From the NCBI RefSeq assembly GCF_018860365.1, contig NZ_JAHKPO010000015.1, positions 38,913-102,912 on the forward strand: a stretch of 64,000 nt of DNA. Reading direction: 5' to 3'. The notes under the pieces were generated by a model, which was not told the DNA's origin, made no database searches, and saw only the letters and a program-made list of their open reading frames with translations. Numbering within the stretch: position 1 is the first letter of the stretch; every line of letters starts with the position of its first letter. Source of the stretch: Arenibacter algicola. GTDB taxonomy: Bacteria; Bacteroidota; Bacteroidia; Flavobacteriales; Flavobacteriaceae. Shown one piece after another: positions 26,748-35,419 of this stretch. Both the position numbers and the translations under genes were made by a program.

Positions 26748-26755
26748 TATTTTTG
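26748..26755 (+). promoter_or_regulatory. Bacteroidota -7 element of the DUF368 pair
   Basis: TATTTTTG matches TAnnTTTG and lies 15 nt before the ATG at 26770, only 6 nt after the stop codon of the TPR gene. Confidence 0.45.
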
Positions 26756-26769
26756 TTTTTTTATCATTT

Positions 26770-27687
26770 ATGGAAAATCGCAATCTTTTATCTTACATCA
26801 TTATTTTATTAAAGGGAATGGCCATGGGCGCAGCAGATGTTGTGCCGGGTGTGTCGGGAGGCACCATTGCTTTTATCTCCGGAATTTACGAAGAACTTAT
26901 CACCAGTATTAACAACGTTAACGTAGCCCTTTTAAATACATTAAGAAAGGAAGGCATAAAGGCTTTTTGGACCAAACTTAACGGTAATTTTCTACTTGCC
27001 CTGCTTCTTGGCATCGGTATAAGTGTCCTTTCCTTGGCCAAACTCATTAGCTGGTTAATGGAGAACGAACCCATTCCCCTATGGTCCTTTTTCTTTGGCC
27101 TGGTTGTAGCCAGCATTATATTGGTGGGCAAGGAAATAAAAAAATGGAATTTGGCTGCAATATTAATATTGATCATGGGAGCTGCCATAGCTTTTTACGT
27201 TACAAAGTTGCCCCCTTCCGAAAATTCGGGATCTCTCCCCTATTTGTTCCTGTCAGGGGCACTGGCCATATGTGCTATGATTCTACCCGGGATATCCGGA
27301 GCTTTTATCCTAGTGCTACTGGGATCCTATAAAACGGTATTGGATGCAGTGCACGAGCGCGATCTTAAAATTGTAATCACTGTTGGCCTAGGAGCCATTT
27401 TTGGACTGTTGAGCTTTGCAAAACTTCTAAAATGGATGTTTACACATTACAAGAACCTGACCTTGGCGTTATTGACCGGATTTATTTTAGGCTCATTAAA
27501 CAAAATATGGCCATGGAAGGAAGTCTTGGAAACTAAAATGTTCGGAGAGAAAATAATTACCATCAAAGATCAGAATATCTCCCCATTTAATTTCGAAGGA
27601 GACCCTCAATTAATAAGTGCGATTATGCTAGCTTTACTTGGTTTTTCCCTTATTTTTATACTGGAAAAATTGGCCGCTAAAAAATAA
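26770..27687 (+). CDS. DUF368 membrane protein, first copy (polyprenyl-phosphate transporter family)
   Basis: A 305-residue inner-membrane protein with about nine hydrophobic segments. It carries the DUF368 hallmark near the N-terminus (GMAMGAADVVPGVSGGTIAFISGIYEELI, about 15-43) and a second, related motif in the middle (LPGISGAFILVLLGSYKTVLDAV, about 174-196), consistent with an inverted-repeat transporter. DUF368 proteins (PopT) have been shown in other bacteria to recycle undecaprenyl phosphate across the membrane for cell-envelope synthesis. A second DUF368 gene starts 14 nt downstream, so the two are cotranscribed, followed by aroE. Confidence 0.9.
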   Translation: MENRNLLSYIIILLKGMAMGAADVVPGVSGGTIAFISGIYEELITSINNVNVALLNTLRKEGIKAFWTKLNGNFLLALLLGIGISVLSLAKLISWLMENEPIPLWSFFFGLVVASIILVGKEIKKWNLAAILILIMGAAIAFYVTKLPPSENSGSLPYLFLSGALAICAMILPGISGAFILVLLGSYKTVLDAVHERDLKIVITVGLGAIFGLLSFAKLLKWMFTHYKNLTLALLTGFILGSLNKIWPWKEVLETKMFGEKIITIKDQNISPFNFEGDPQLISAIMLALLGFSLIFILEKLAAKK

Positions 27688-27701
27688 ACGCACAGTCCCA
27701 A

Positions 27702-28715
27702 ATGAGAAACCCCAGAACATTCACGGATAAATTTTTCCTTGTTATTAAGGGCTTATTTATGGGTGCGGCCAACAAAGTTCCGGGCGTATCAGGAGGTATA
27801 GTCGCTTTTGTGGGCGGGTTTTATGAAGAGTTTATCTATTCCCTTCAAAAGGTAAACGGAAAAGCCTTTAGACTTTTGATCAGTGGAAGGTTAAAAAGTT
27901 TTTATCACTACACCAACGGGCAGTTTTTAACGCTGCTAATTTTTGGCATGCTGGTAAGTTATTTCAGTGTCTCCAAAATTTTGGATTATTTTTTGGAAAG
28001 AAATGAACTCTATGTGTGGTCTGCCTTTTTTGGGATGATTTTGGGCTCCATTTACTATATAGGAAAGGACTTTGGGCATTGGGGAAAAAAGACCGTTCCG
28101 GCAGGAATAATTGGATTAATCATAGGTATATCCATAAGCTTCCTTAATCCTGCTACTCAAAACGACAATTTGATATTTATCTTTTTCTGTGGCATAATCA
28201 GTGTCTCCGGCATGACCTTACCTGGACTATCCGGTTCCTTTATATTGATCCTTCTGGGTAATTATGTGCTTCTTTTGGTAGATTCCGTAAACGCCCTTTA
28301 TGATACCTTTTCGGAAGTCTTAACGGGCGACTATAGTTTTATTAAAAATCCAACACGGCTCAATACCTTAAAAATACTGGCAGTATTTACTGCGGGATCG
28401 GCTGCCGGCTTGGTAACCCTCTCCCATCTATTGACTTTCGTACTAAAACATTATAGACATATAACAACAGCCGTAATTATAGGTTTTATTACGGGCTCAT
28501 TGGGAGTGGTATGGCCCTGGAAACGCACTTTATTTAAAACGGATATCAATGGCAATTTGCTCTTGGATACGAACCACAACCCGATAATAAAGAATTATGA
28601 AAGATTCCTGCCAAATTTGGGATCTTCCGAGACTTGGTGGGCCATATTTTTTATTTTTTTTGGGATATTAATTTTATTAGGATTAGACTGGTATGGAAAA
28701 AACAGAAAGAGATAA
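27702..28715 (+). CDS. DUF368 membrane protein, second copy
   Basis: A 337-residue paralogue of the upstream protein with the same hallmarks: GLFMGAANKVPGVSGGIVAFVGGFYEEFI (about 17-45) and LPGLSGSFILILLGNYVLLLVDSV (about 170-193). In the first motif Ala-Asp-Val of copy 1 is Asn-Lys-Val here, a charge change at a conserved position that may mean a different substrate or partner. It has a longer C-terminal loop (about 280-310) before the last membrane helix. It overlaps aroE by 23 bases, which indicates translational coupling. Whether the two copies work as a heterodimer or in parallel cannot be read from the sequence. Confidence 0.9.
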   Translation: MRNPRTFTDKFFLVIKGLFMGAANKVPGVSGGIVAFVGGFYEEFIYSLQKVNGKAFRLLISGRLKSFYHYTNGQFLTLLIFGMLVSYFSVSKILDYFLERNELYVWSAFFGMILGSIYYIGKDFGHWGKKTVPAGIIGLIIGISISFLNPATQNDNLIFIFFCGIISVSGMTLPGLSGSFILILLGNYVLLLVDSVNALYDTFSEVLTGDYSFIKNPTRLNTLKILAVFTAGSAAGLVTLSHLLTFVLKHYRHITTAVIIGFITGSLGVVWPWKRTLFKTDINGNLLLDTNHNPIIKNYERFLPNLGSSETWWAIFFIFFGILILLGLDWYGKNRKR

Positions 28716-29445
28716 AATTAGATTTGGGTTAATTGGAAAAAATATTTCCTATTCATTTTCAAAGGGATATTTTACCAAAAAATTCTCTGAAATGGGACTG
28801 GAAAGGCATTCATACGAGAATTTTGATTTGGAGAATATTGACCAGTTTAAGGGCCTATGGGAACAAAACAGCAATATCCAAGGCTTTAACGTAACTATTC
28901 CCTACAAAGAACAGATTATGCCCTTTTTATCGAAAATAGATGCGGAAGCCGAAGCCATTGGAGCTGTGAATACCATTAAGATAAACGGAAAACAAACAGT
29001 AGGCTTCAATACAGACGCCTATGGCTTTCAAAAATCCATACAACCCCATCTTAAGGAACACCATAAAAAAGCGCTTATCCTAGGTACCGGTGGTGCTTCC
29101 AAGGCAGTGGCGTATGTACTTAATAAATTGGGGATATCCTATATTTTTGTCTCTAGAAACCCCAAGGACAAACAACTCAATTACACAGATCTGAACAAGG
29201 GCGTGATGATGGACCATACGGTCATTGTTAATTGCACTCCTTTAGGCACTTACCCCAACATAAACGACAAACCAGACCTGCCTTACAACTTCATTACCAA
29301 CCAACATTTACTTTTCGATCTTATCTACAATCCGGAAAAAACAGCATTTTTGCTGGCAGGTGAGCAGCAAGGCGGTAAAATAAGCAATGGTTCCAATATG
29401 CTTCAATTTCAGGCAGAAAAATCTTGGGAGATATGGAATTCCTAG
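28693..29445 (+). CDS. aroE: Shikimate dehydrogenase
   Basis: A 250-residue NADP-dependent enzyme reducing 3-dehydroshikimate to shikimate in the aromatic amino acid pathway. The N-terminal substrate domain has FGLIGKNISYSFSKGYFTKKF (about 10-30, with the shikimate-binding serines) and GFNVTIPYKEQIMPFL with the catalytic lysine (about 63-78), plus AIGAVNTIK. The Rossmann part has ALILGTGGASKAVAYVLNKLG (about 122-142). At 250 residues it is slightly shorter than the roughly 270 usual. The ATG overlaps the DUF368 gene by 23 bases; this start is supported by the immediate conserved IGKNISYSFS. Confidence 0.9.
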   Translation: MEKTERDKIRFGLIGKNISYSFSKGYFTKKFSEMGLERHSYENFDLENIDQFKGLWEQNSNIQGFNVTIPYKEQIMPFLSKIDAEAEAIGAVNTIKINGKQTVGFNTDAYGFQKSIQPHLKEHHKKALILGTGGASKAVAYVLNKLGISYIFVSRNPKDKQLNYTDLNKGVMMDHTVIVNCTPLGTYPNINDKPDLPYNFITNQHLLFDLIYNPEKTAFLLAGEQQGGKISNGSNMLQFQAEKSWEIWNS

Positions 29446-29525
29446 TAAAAAAACAAGTAAGCCCCTTAAAACCATAAAAAACACAGGAGTCCCCTCTCCA
29501 AAAAAACCTTAAAAAGAAGTTTCAT

Positions 29526-29533
29526 TACCTTTG
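29526..29533 (+). promoter_or_regulatory. Bacteroidota -7 element of the DUF349 gene
   Basis: TACCTTTG matches TAnnTTTG. The ATG is 64 nt downstream, giving one of the longer leaders in the window; no hairpin is obvious in the leader. Confidence 0.4.
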
Positions 29534-29597
29534 ATATATAGACGGATGTAATTATATTTCCGTACATTACATTTAGAAAGCTATAAACATTCATAAA

Positions 29598-31796
29598 ATG
29601 TTAGAAGATAAAGAAGACAACCTACAGAATAATGTAGGCACAGAGGAAACCTCAGGAAATACCGAAGCCATAAATAATTCGGAAGCCGAGACTGAAACAA
29701 AATCCGCTCCCAGTCCTGAGACCATTGAAACAGATTCCGAAATTAACACCAAGGAAATGGTGGAGGATAAAGGTACATCTATCGATTCAGAAACCAAGGA
29801 GGAGGAAAAGCTGGAAGAGAATTCAACTCAAAAAGCTCCGGAAAAAGTAGCTTCCATTGAAGAAAACGAGACTTCTGAAGATATCGTGGAAGATTCTACC
29901 AACAATGCAAAGTCCACCGGGACAACTGAGGAAAAAGAGGAAGATGTTCTGGAAGAAATAGATGAATCCAATGCAGAGGATGCCGAAGATTCTGACAACC
30001 ATCAGCGACACCATATTCCCATGCCGGATTACCACGCTATGTCCATGGAGAATTTGGTAGGTGAACTACAGCGATTGGTAAGGAACGAAAAAGTACAGGC
30101 TATTAAAAAGCATGTTGATGGAATTAAATATGAGTTCGATCAAAAGTTTCAGGAATTTATAGACGAAAAGAAGGAAGACTTCATAAATAGCGGTGGTAAC
30201 GAAATAGATTTCCGATACAATTCCGTTGCCAAAAGACAGTTTAACGAGGTATATTCAGATTATCGGGAAAAGAGAAATAGCTATTACAAAAACCTGGAAC
30301 AGGGACTTAAATCCAATCTTGCCCAAAGACTGGAAATCATCAACGAACTCAAGGCTTTGGTTAACGTTGAAGAGGATATCAATACCACTTATAAGAATTT
30401 CAAAGATCTACAGGAACGGTGGAAAAATGCCGGCCCAATACCACGCGCCAATTACAATGATGTTTGGCGAACATACCACCATCACATTGAAATATTTTAC
30501 GACTTCCTACACTTAAACAGGGAATTAAGGGATCTGGATTTTAAGCACAATTATGAGGAAAAACTAAAGATCGTGGTGCGGGCGGAAGAGTTGGTCCAAA
30601 TGGAGGATTTAAACAAGGCATTTCAAGAACTTCAGACCCTGCATAAAATCTGGAAAGAAGATATTGGTCCCGTTGGCAAAGAGCACAGGGAAGAGATTTG
30701 GGACCGGTTTAGCAATGCTACCAAATTGCTGCACCAAAGACGACAGGATTACTATAAAGACCTAGAAAAAGTCTACGAGCAAAACCTGGAAAAGAAAAAC
30801 GAAATTATAGGATCCATAAGCTCGATAGCCGCCCATATTGCCTCAAGTCACAAAGAGTTGCAACAACAAATAAGGGAAGTTGAAAAATTGCGAGATTCTT
30901 TCTTTAAAGCTGGGAAAGTACCTCAGAAAGTAAATGAGAAGACTTGGGCAAGTTTTAAGGATGCTGTGCGTGAGTTCAATAGAAACAAAAACAATTACTA
31001 CAAAAATTTAAAGAAAGACCAGCAGGTCAATCTCGATAAAAAAAGGGCATTGTTGGAGCTTGCAGTCTCCTTAAAGGATAGTGAAGAATGGGATACTACC
31101 ACCCAGGAGATGAAAAGAATTCAGAACGAATGGAAAAAAATAGGACATGTGCCCAGAAAATACTCCGATAAAATATGGAAGGAGTTCAAAACTGCATGCA
31201 ACCATTATTTTGATCGTTTACACGCCTTAAAAAATGAAGCCCACAAGGAAGAGATAGAGAATTTTGACAAGAAAAATGCATGTCTGGAAAATTTAAAGAG
31301 TTTCCAACTAAGTGGGGATAAGAGTAAAGATTTAGCAGCTATCAAAGAGTTTATTGCCGAATGGAAAGAAGCTGGCAGGGTGCCCTTCAACAAGAAGAGC
31401 ATAAATGCCAAGTTTAACAAAATTCTTGATGCCCTATTCAAAAAATTGGATATCAACAGACAGGAAGCGGAACTGCTGAAATACGGTAACAAGATTCAGC
31501 AGCTGGCCAACAACGACAACGACTACGCCATCTCTAACGAACGTACCTTTATCAGAAGAAAAATAGACGAAAGCAAGAGTGAAATTAGGCAATTGGAAAA
31601 CAATCTTCAATTCTTTTCCAATGCTTCCGAGGATAATCCTTTGGTAAAAGAAGTAATTAAAAACATAAACAACCACAAGGAATCATTGGCCACATGGAAG
31701 GCCAAATTAAAAAAGTTGAACATTCTGGAAAATAATTTGATAAAAGAGGCCGAAGAAGCGGAAATTGAGGAAGAGTCCTCTGAGGACGAGGAATAG
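29598..31796 (+). CDS. DUF349 repeat protein with acidic N-terminal tail
   Basis: A 732-residue protein. The first roughly 140 residues are disordered and rich in Glu, Asp, Ser and Thr. The rest consists of at least five DUF349 repeats of about 70 residues, each with W-x3-G-x-V/I-P ... W-x2-F near the middle (QERWKNAGPIP, HKIWKEDIGPV, RDSFFKAGKVP, QNEWKKIGHVP, AEWKEAGRVP), preceded by one degenerate copy at about 150-235. The repeats are long helices and the protein is probably an extended rod. DUF349 proteins are common in Bacteroidota and Actinobacteria and have no agreed function. Monocistronic with its own promoter element. Confidence 0.88.
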   Translation: MLEDKEDNLQNNVGTEETSGNTEAINNSEAETETKSAPSPETIETDSEINTKEMVEDKGTSIDSETKEEEKLEENSTQKAPEKVASIEENETSEDIVEDSTNNAKSTGTTEEKEEDVLEEIDESNAEDAEDSDNHQRHHIPMPDYHAMSMENLVGELQRLVRNEKVQAIKKHVDGIKYEFDQKFQEFIDEKKEDFINSGGNEIDFRYNSVAKRQFNEVYSDYREKRNSYYKNLEQGLKSNLAQRLEIINELKALVNVEEDINTTYKNFKDLQERWKNAGPIPRANYNDVWRTYHHHIEIFYDFLHLNRELRDLDFKHNYEEKLKIVVRAEELVQMEDLNKAFQELQTLHKIWKEDIGPVGKEHREEIWDRFSNATKLLHQRRQDYYKDLEKVYEQNLEKKNEIIGSISSIAAHIASSHKELQQQIREVEKLRDSFFKAGKVPQKVNEKTWASFKDAVREFNRNKNNYYKNLKKDQQVNLDKKRALLELAVSLKDSEEWDTTTQEMKRIQNEWKKIGHVPRKYSDKIWKEFKTACNHYFDRLHALKNEAHKEEIENFDKKNACLENLKSFQLSGDKSKDLAAIKEFIAEWKEAGRVPFNKKSINAKFNKILDALFKKLDINRQEAELLKYGNKIQQLANNDNDYAISNERTFIRRKIDESKSEIRQLENNLQFFSNASEDNPLVKEVIKNINNHKESLATWKAKLKKLNILENNLIKEAEEAEIEEESSEDEE

Positions 31797-31853
31797 ACTT
31801 CAATCAAAACAATTTTAAAATAAAAGCACATTAGTAAATATAGGGTTAGTGTA

Positions 31854-32708
31854 ATGATGGTTTTATGGTTTGTTACTTCCCTAACAAGCTGTGGTACGCC
31901 TAGAATAATTGTAAAAGAAACCGCTAGCCCCCCTACCGACCAATTACCGGAACCAAATTTAGTATTTGTTATTACCAAAAAGGATCCAAACCTCAGCGAT
32001 TCCCTACTTATTGGCACTATCGCTACCAAACACAATGGCTTTAACGGGGACTGCAACCTTCGACAAGTTAAACGGGCGGCAGAAAAGGAAGCGAAAGAAA
32101 TTGGCGGTAATTTAATATTTATCACAAGACACAAGCTACCTAACACCCTTTTAAATCCTTGCCATAGAATTAGGGGAAATATCTATTCCGTTCCCAATCC
32201 AGAAGCCTTTGAAAAGGAAATTATTTGGAATACCAATAGAAAACTTAAAGTGACAGATTTTAAGGGGTCGTCCAAGGGCAAACCCTTTGTTGCAGCCACA
32301 AATACCTATTTTGGCTATACAACCAGCGTAAAATCAGAGAAAAACAGGGTTATTGTGGAAGTAGATACCTATTTCGATTGCGAGCTATCCTACTTTAAAG
32401 ATAATAAAAACCAAGCCCTAGTGTTAAATCACGAACAATTGCATTTTGACATTACGGAACTCTACGCCAGGAAGTTTATCCAAAGACTACATCATGAGGT
32501 TAAGAGTTTTAAGGATCTGGTAAAGAAAGTGGAGCTCATAGGGAATGAAGTAAATAAAGAGCTTCAATTAAAACAGGACACTTATGATACGGCAGTGTAT
32601 AGTGATCTATCAAAACAATCCTATTGGGACGAATGGACCGAAACAGGTCTGAGGGAATTGGACATGTACAAAAACAAGACCATCAGCAGACCTTATAAAG
32701 AGGATTAG
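31854..32708 (+). CDS. Putative lipoprotein with DUF922-like C-terminal HExxH domain
   Basis: A 284-residue probable lipoprotein: a short hydrophobic start with lipobox LTSC (Cys13). The n-region is unusually short and has no basic residue if ATG 31854 is the start; an in-frame ATT at 31830 would add Lys and Arg (SKYR) but is a rare start. Residues about 20-120 form a first domain with GFNGDCNLRQVKRAAEKEAKEIGGN. Residues about 125-220 resemble DUF922: NTYFGYTTSVKSEKNRVIVEVDTYFDCELSYFK, then LNHEQLHFDITELYARKF, with an HExxH-like HEQLH followed by FD. A secreted zinc peptidase is possible. I am unsure of the family for the N-terminal domain. Confidence 0.7.
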   Translation: MMVLWFVTSLTSCGTPRIIVKETASPPTDQLPEPNLVFVITKKDPNLSDSLLIGTIATKHNGFNGDCNLRQVKRAAEKEAKEIGGNLIFITRHKLPNTLLNPCHRIRGNIYSVPNPEAFEKEIIWNTNRKLKVTDFKGSSKGKPFVAATNTYFGYTTSVKSEKNRVIVEVDTYFDCELSYFKDNKNQALVLNHEQLHFDITELYARKFIQRLHHEVKSFKDLVKKVELIGNEVNKELQLKQDTYDTAVYSDLSKQSYWDEWTETGLRELDMYKNKTISRPYKED

Positions 32709-32778
32709 GGAAGCAAAGCTAAAGCTACCAAACAACATAATACCATTATTTAAATCGGAACTAGTACAACAAAAAAAA

Positions 32779-32821
32779 AGCCTGCCCAATAAATGTAAAG
32801 TCCATTTATTGGGCAGGCTTT
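32779..32821. terminator. Strong bidirectional terminator between the DUF922-like gene and rny
   Basis: A 17-bp perfect stem (AGCCTGCCCAATAAATG 32779-32795 with its complement 32803-32819) has a 7-nt loop, A-run on the left and T-run on the right. It ends rny transcription leftward (stop at 32839) and may end the rightward gene as well. Confidence 0.92.
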
Positions 32822-32838
32822 TATAAAATTAGTATATA

Positions 32839-34404
32839 TTACTTGGCCACGTTTACCGCTCTAGTCTCCCTGATGACAGTAACTTTCACCTGACCAGGAT
32901 AGGTCATGTCCGTTTGAATTTTTTGGGAAATTTCAAAAGAAAGTTCGGCAGCTTTGTCATCGCTCACTTTTTCACTTTCTACAATAACCCTTAATTCCCT
33001 TCCTGCCTGAATAGCGTATGCCTTTTGCACTCCACCAAATCCGAAGGCGATATCTTCCAAATCCTTTAAACGCTGAATGTAAGAATCCAACACCTGTCTT
33101 CTTGCTCCTGGTCTTGCCCCACTAATGGCATCACACACTTGGACTATTGGCGCAATAAGTGTTTTCATTTCAATTTCATCATGGTGGGCACCAATGGCAT
33201 TGCACACATCGGGTTTCTCACCAAATTTTTCGGCCCATTGCATACCAAGAATGGCATGTGGCGTTTCAACCTCTGCCTCGGTATTAGGAACCTTCCCAAT
33301 ATCATGTAATAGACCGGCACGTTTTGCCAGTTTTGGATTTATTCCCAACTCGGCCGCCATAACACCACATAATTTGGCAACTTCTCTGGAGTGCTGTAAA
33401 AGGTTCTGTCCATAGGAAGAACGATATTTCATTCTACCCACCGCCTTGATCAGTTCTGGATGCAGGCCGTGGATTCCTAAATCGATCACCGTGCGCTTAC
33501 CAATTTCAACAATTTCCTCCTCTATCTGTTTCTCTGTCTTTTTAACAATTTCCTCAATTCGGGCAGGGTGAATCCTACCATCTGTCACCAGTTTGTGCAA
33601 TGACAAACGTGCAACCTCTCGCCGAACAGAATCGAAACAGGAAAGAATAATGGCCTCTGGAGTATCGTCCACTATTATTTCAACCCCTGTAGCCGCTTCC
33701 AATGCCCTAATATTTCGTCCTTCACGTCCTATAATCCTTCCTTTTACATCATCGGATTCCAAATTAAAGACGGAAACACAATTTTCCACTGCCTCTTCGG
33801 TGCCGATTCGCTGAATGGTATTGATAATGATTTTCTTGGCTTCTTGTTGTGCGGTAAGCTTTGCTTCTTCCACAGTAGTTTGAATGTAGGCCATAGCATC
33901 CGATTTAGCCGTATCCTTAAGGGACTCCAACAATTGTGATTTGGCCTCCTCGGCAGACAGACCGGAAATTACCTCCAACTGTTGTACCTGGCTTTTGTGA
34001 AGTTTTTCGAGCTCGGATTGTTTCTTTTCCAAGAATTCACTCTTATAATCTACCTCCTTCAGCTTATTTTCTAACTGCTCCCCTAATTTCTTACCTTTTG
34101 CAAGTTCACTACTGACCTGGGATTCCTTATCCCTTGTTCGCTTTTCTGCTTCTGAAATTTTCTTGTCCTTATTGATAATAACCTTCTCGTGCTCCGCCTT
34201 TAGTTCCAAGAACTTTTCCTTAGCCTGAAATATTTTATCCTTCTTAATATTTTCGCCTTCAATGTTGGCTTCCTTAATTATATTGGCCGCCTCTTTTTTT
34301 GCGCTGGCTATGGTTTTGGAAGCCTTGCCCTTTTCCATAAACTTCGCAATGGCAAATCCAATTCCCAATCCAACCAATCCTATTATTATTGCTATACTAT
34401 CCAT
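32839..34404 (-). CDS. rny: Ribonuclease Y
   Basis: A 521-residue membrane-anchored endoribonuclease that initiates mRNA decay. A single N-terminal membrane helix ([20 protein letters not shown]) is followed by a long coiled coil (about 25-205, rich in K, E, A), a KH domain (about 210-275: [35 protein letters not shown]) and an HD domain (about 335-430: [33 protein letters not shown] with the HD pair), all in the order standard for RNase Y. Leftward; the 6S RNA candidate and zapA lie just upstream on the same strand. Confidence 0.96.
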   Translation of the reverse strand: MDSIAIIIGLVGLGIGFAIAKFMEKGKASKTIASAKKEAANIIKEANIEGENIKKDKIFQAKEKFLELKAEHEKVIINKDKKISEAEKRTRDKESQVSSELAKGKKLGEQLENKLKEVDYKSEFLEKKQSELEKLHKSQVQQLEVISGLSAEEAKSQLLESLKDTAKSDAMAYIQTTVEEAKLTAQQEAKKIIINTIQRIGTEEAVENCVSVFNLESDDVKGRIIGREGRNIRALEAATGVEIIVDDTPEAIILSCFDSVRREVARLSLHKLVTDGRIHPARIEEIVKKTEKQIEEEIVEIGKRTVIDLGIHGLHPELIKAVGRMKYRSSYGQNLLQHSREVAKLCGVMAAELGINPKLAKRAGLLHDIGKVPNTEAEVETPHAILGMQWAEKFGEKPDVCNAIGAHHDEIEMKTLIAPIVQVCDAISGARPGARRQVLDSYIQRLKDLEDIAFGFGGVQKAYAIQAGRELRVIVESEKVSDDKAAELSFEISQKIQTDMTYPGQVKVTVIRETRAVNVAK

Positions 34405-34429
34405 ATTTATTTTGAAAATTATTTATAAA

Positions 34430-34600
34430 AAAAGCCCACATTGATGGAAGTTTTGTACAAACCCCGATAAACAGGTTTAGGGCTACCAGACTGCTCAAGG
34501 ATCCTTATACAAGTAAGGCCTGCTTTTACAATCTAAACTCACCCTTTTCAAACAAATTAGTGTTGAGTTTGTCAAAAATTAATTACCAATGTGGGCAGTA
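34430..34600 (-). ncRNA. ssrS: 6S RNA candidate (6S-Flavo type)
   Basis: The reverse strand from about 34600 to 34430 folds into one long hairpin. Its ends pair perfectly over 10 bp (GCCCACATTG, 34588-34597, with CAATGTGGGC, 34434-34443) and are followed by a run of seven U residues (plus A-run 34427-34433). Inside, TTTTG/ACAAACTC pairs with GGGTTTGT/CAAAA, and GTTTAG with CTAAAC. A loosely paired region lies between these two helices, and a CCTTA...TAAGG hairpin caps the top. This is the 6S RNA shape that mimics an open promoter and binds RNA polymerase. The place, directly downstream of zapA, is where ssrS lies in many bacteria. No coding frame fits the region. Confidence 0.78.
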
Positions 34601-34622
34601 ACTATATTTATTTTAAAGAACG

Positions 34623-34919
34623 TTATTTCATCCCTAGCTTGGAACTAACCAACATATTTAGTGCTTTTAGTCGCTCTGCGGCTTCTTTTACACCTTCTGA
34701 ATGGTCTATTCCTTTTTGCTCAATCTTAGAGGCAAACTGAAGTGCGCACATGGCCAGCACATCTTGTTTATCCCTTACGGCATAGTTTTGCTCAAATTTC
34801 TTTGCCAGCTGTTCTATATTCTTAGCGGCCTTTCTTAAGCCCTCCTCCTGTAAAGGATCAATCGTTAAGGGATATACCCTATCTGCTATAGAAAGCTTAA
34901 TTTTGAGCTTCTCTGCCAT
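34623..34919 (-). CDS. zapA: Cell division protein ZapA
   Basis: A 98-residue cytoplasmic protein that stabilises FtsZ protofilament bundles. The N-terminal globular part (KLKIKLSIADRVYPLTIDPLQEEGLRKAAKNIEQL) and the following coiled coil (about 55-90) match bacterial ZapA in length and pattern. It lies 14 nt after a small coiled-coil gene and immediately upstream of the 6S RNA candidate, all leftward, so a joint transcript processed to 6S RNA is possible. Confidence 0.9.
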   Translation of the reverse strand: MAEKLKIKLSIADRVYPLTIDPLQEEGLRKAAKNIEQLAKKFEQNYAVRDKQDVLAMCALQFASKIEQKGIDHSEGVKEAAERLKALNMLVSSKLGMK

Positions 34920-34933
34920 ATTGTTTATTTACA

Positions 34934-35224
34934 CTATTCTGAAAGTTGGGCAATGCAATGGTCCAACTCCCTAATCAATGTGTTTATTTTAAGCTTAGCT
35001 TCGGTCTTATTCGTATCACTGCCCAGCATAGAACTTGCCAATTTTAGTGAATTGTATTTTTCCTGCCATTCATTCACCGAAACTCTTGTAGCTTCATGAT
35101 CATTTTTTACAGCAACCAATTCTTCTTCCAATTTTATATTGGTATGGTGCAACAGCTCCAGCTTATGCAACAACTTACTAATTTTATTTTCTAAAGAATC
35201 AACAATATCTACCAATTCACTCAT
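34934..35224 (-). CDS. Small coiled-coil protein upstream of zapA
   Basis: A 96-residue protein predicted to be almost all coiled coil (MSELVDIVDSLENKISKLLHKLELLHHTN, then KLEEELVAVKNDHEATRVSVNEWQEKYNSLKL). No named family is certain; size and heptads recall ZapB-like division factors, and the position directly before zapA supports a division-related partner. The ATG at 35224 is preferred over a TTG two codons earlier, because a GATATTTG promoter-like element ends inside that upstream TTG. Confidence 0.75.
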   Translation of the reverse strand: MSELVDIVDSLENKISKLLHKLELLHHTNIKLEEELVAVKNDHEATRVSVNEWQEKYNSLKLASSMLGSDTNKTEAKLKINTLIRELDHCIAQLSE

Positions 35225-35372
35225 TTGCAAATATCAATGCATTTTACACAAAGTTAACACACCTCTTTATACTTAGCAATTCTTTTTTGATTTATTCTCA
35301 AAGTAAAATTTCCAACCTCAATTTAAGAAAAATAATTGATCCTTTTTATAAATTATATAACACAGACTTTTT

Positions 35373-35402
35373 TTTGAATTAGAACGGTATTAATTACTTT
35401 CG
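35373..35402 (+). promoter_or_regulatory. Promoter of the M23 peptidase gene (TTTG-N18-TACTTTCG)
   Basis: TTTG at 35373-35376 is followed after 18 nt by TACTTTCG at 35395-35402, one base off TAnnTTTG. This is the best full two-part Bacteroidota promoter in the window. The ATG at 35420 is 17 nt downstream. Confidence 0.6.
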
Positions 35403-35419
35403 TACCAATTATCACATAT

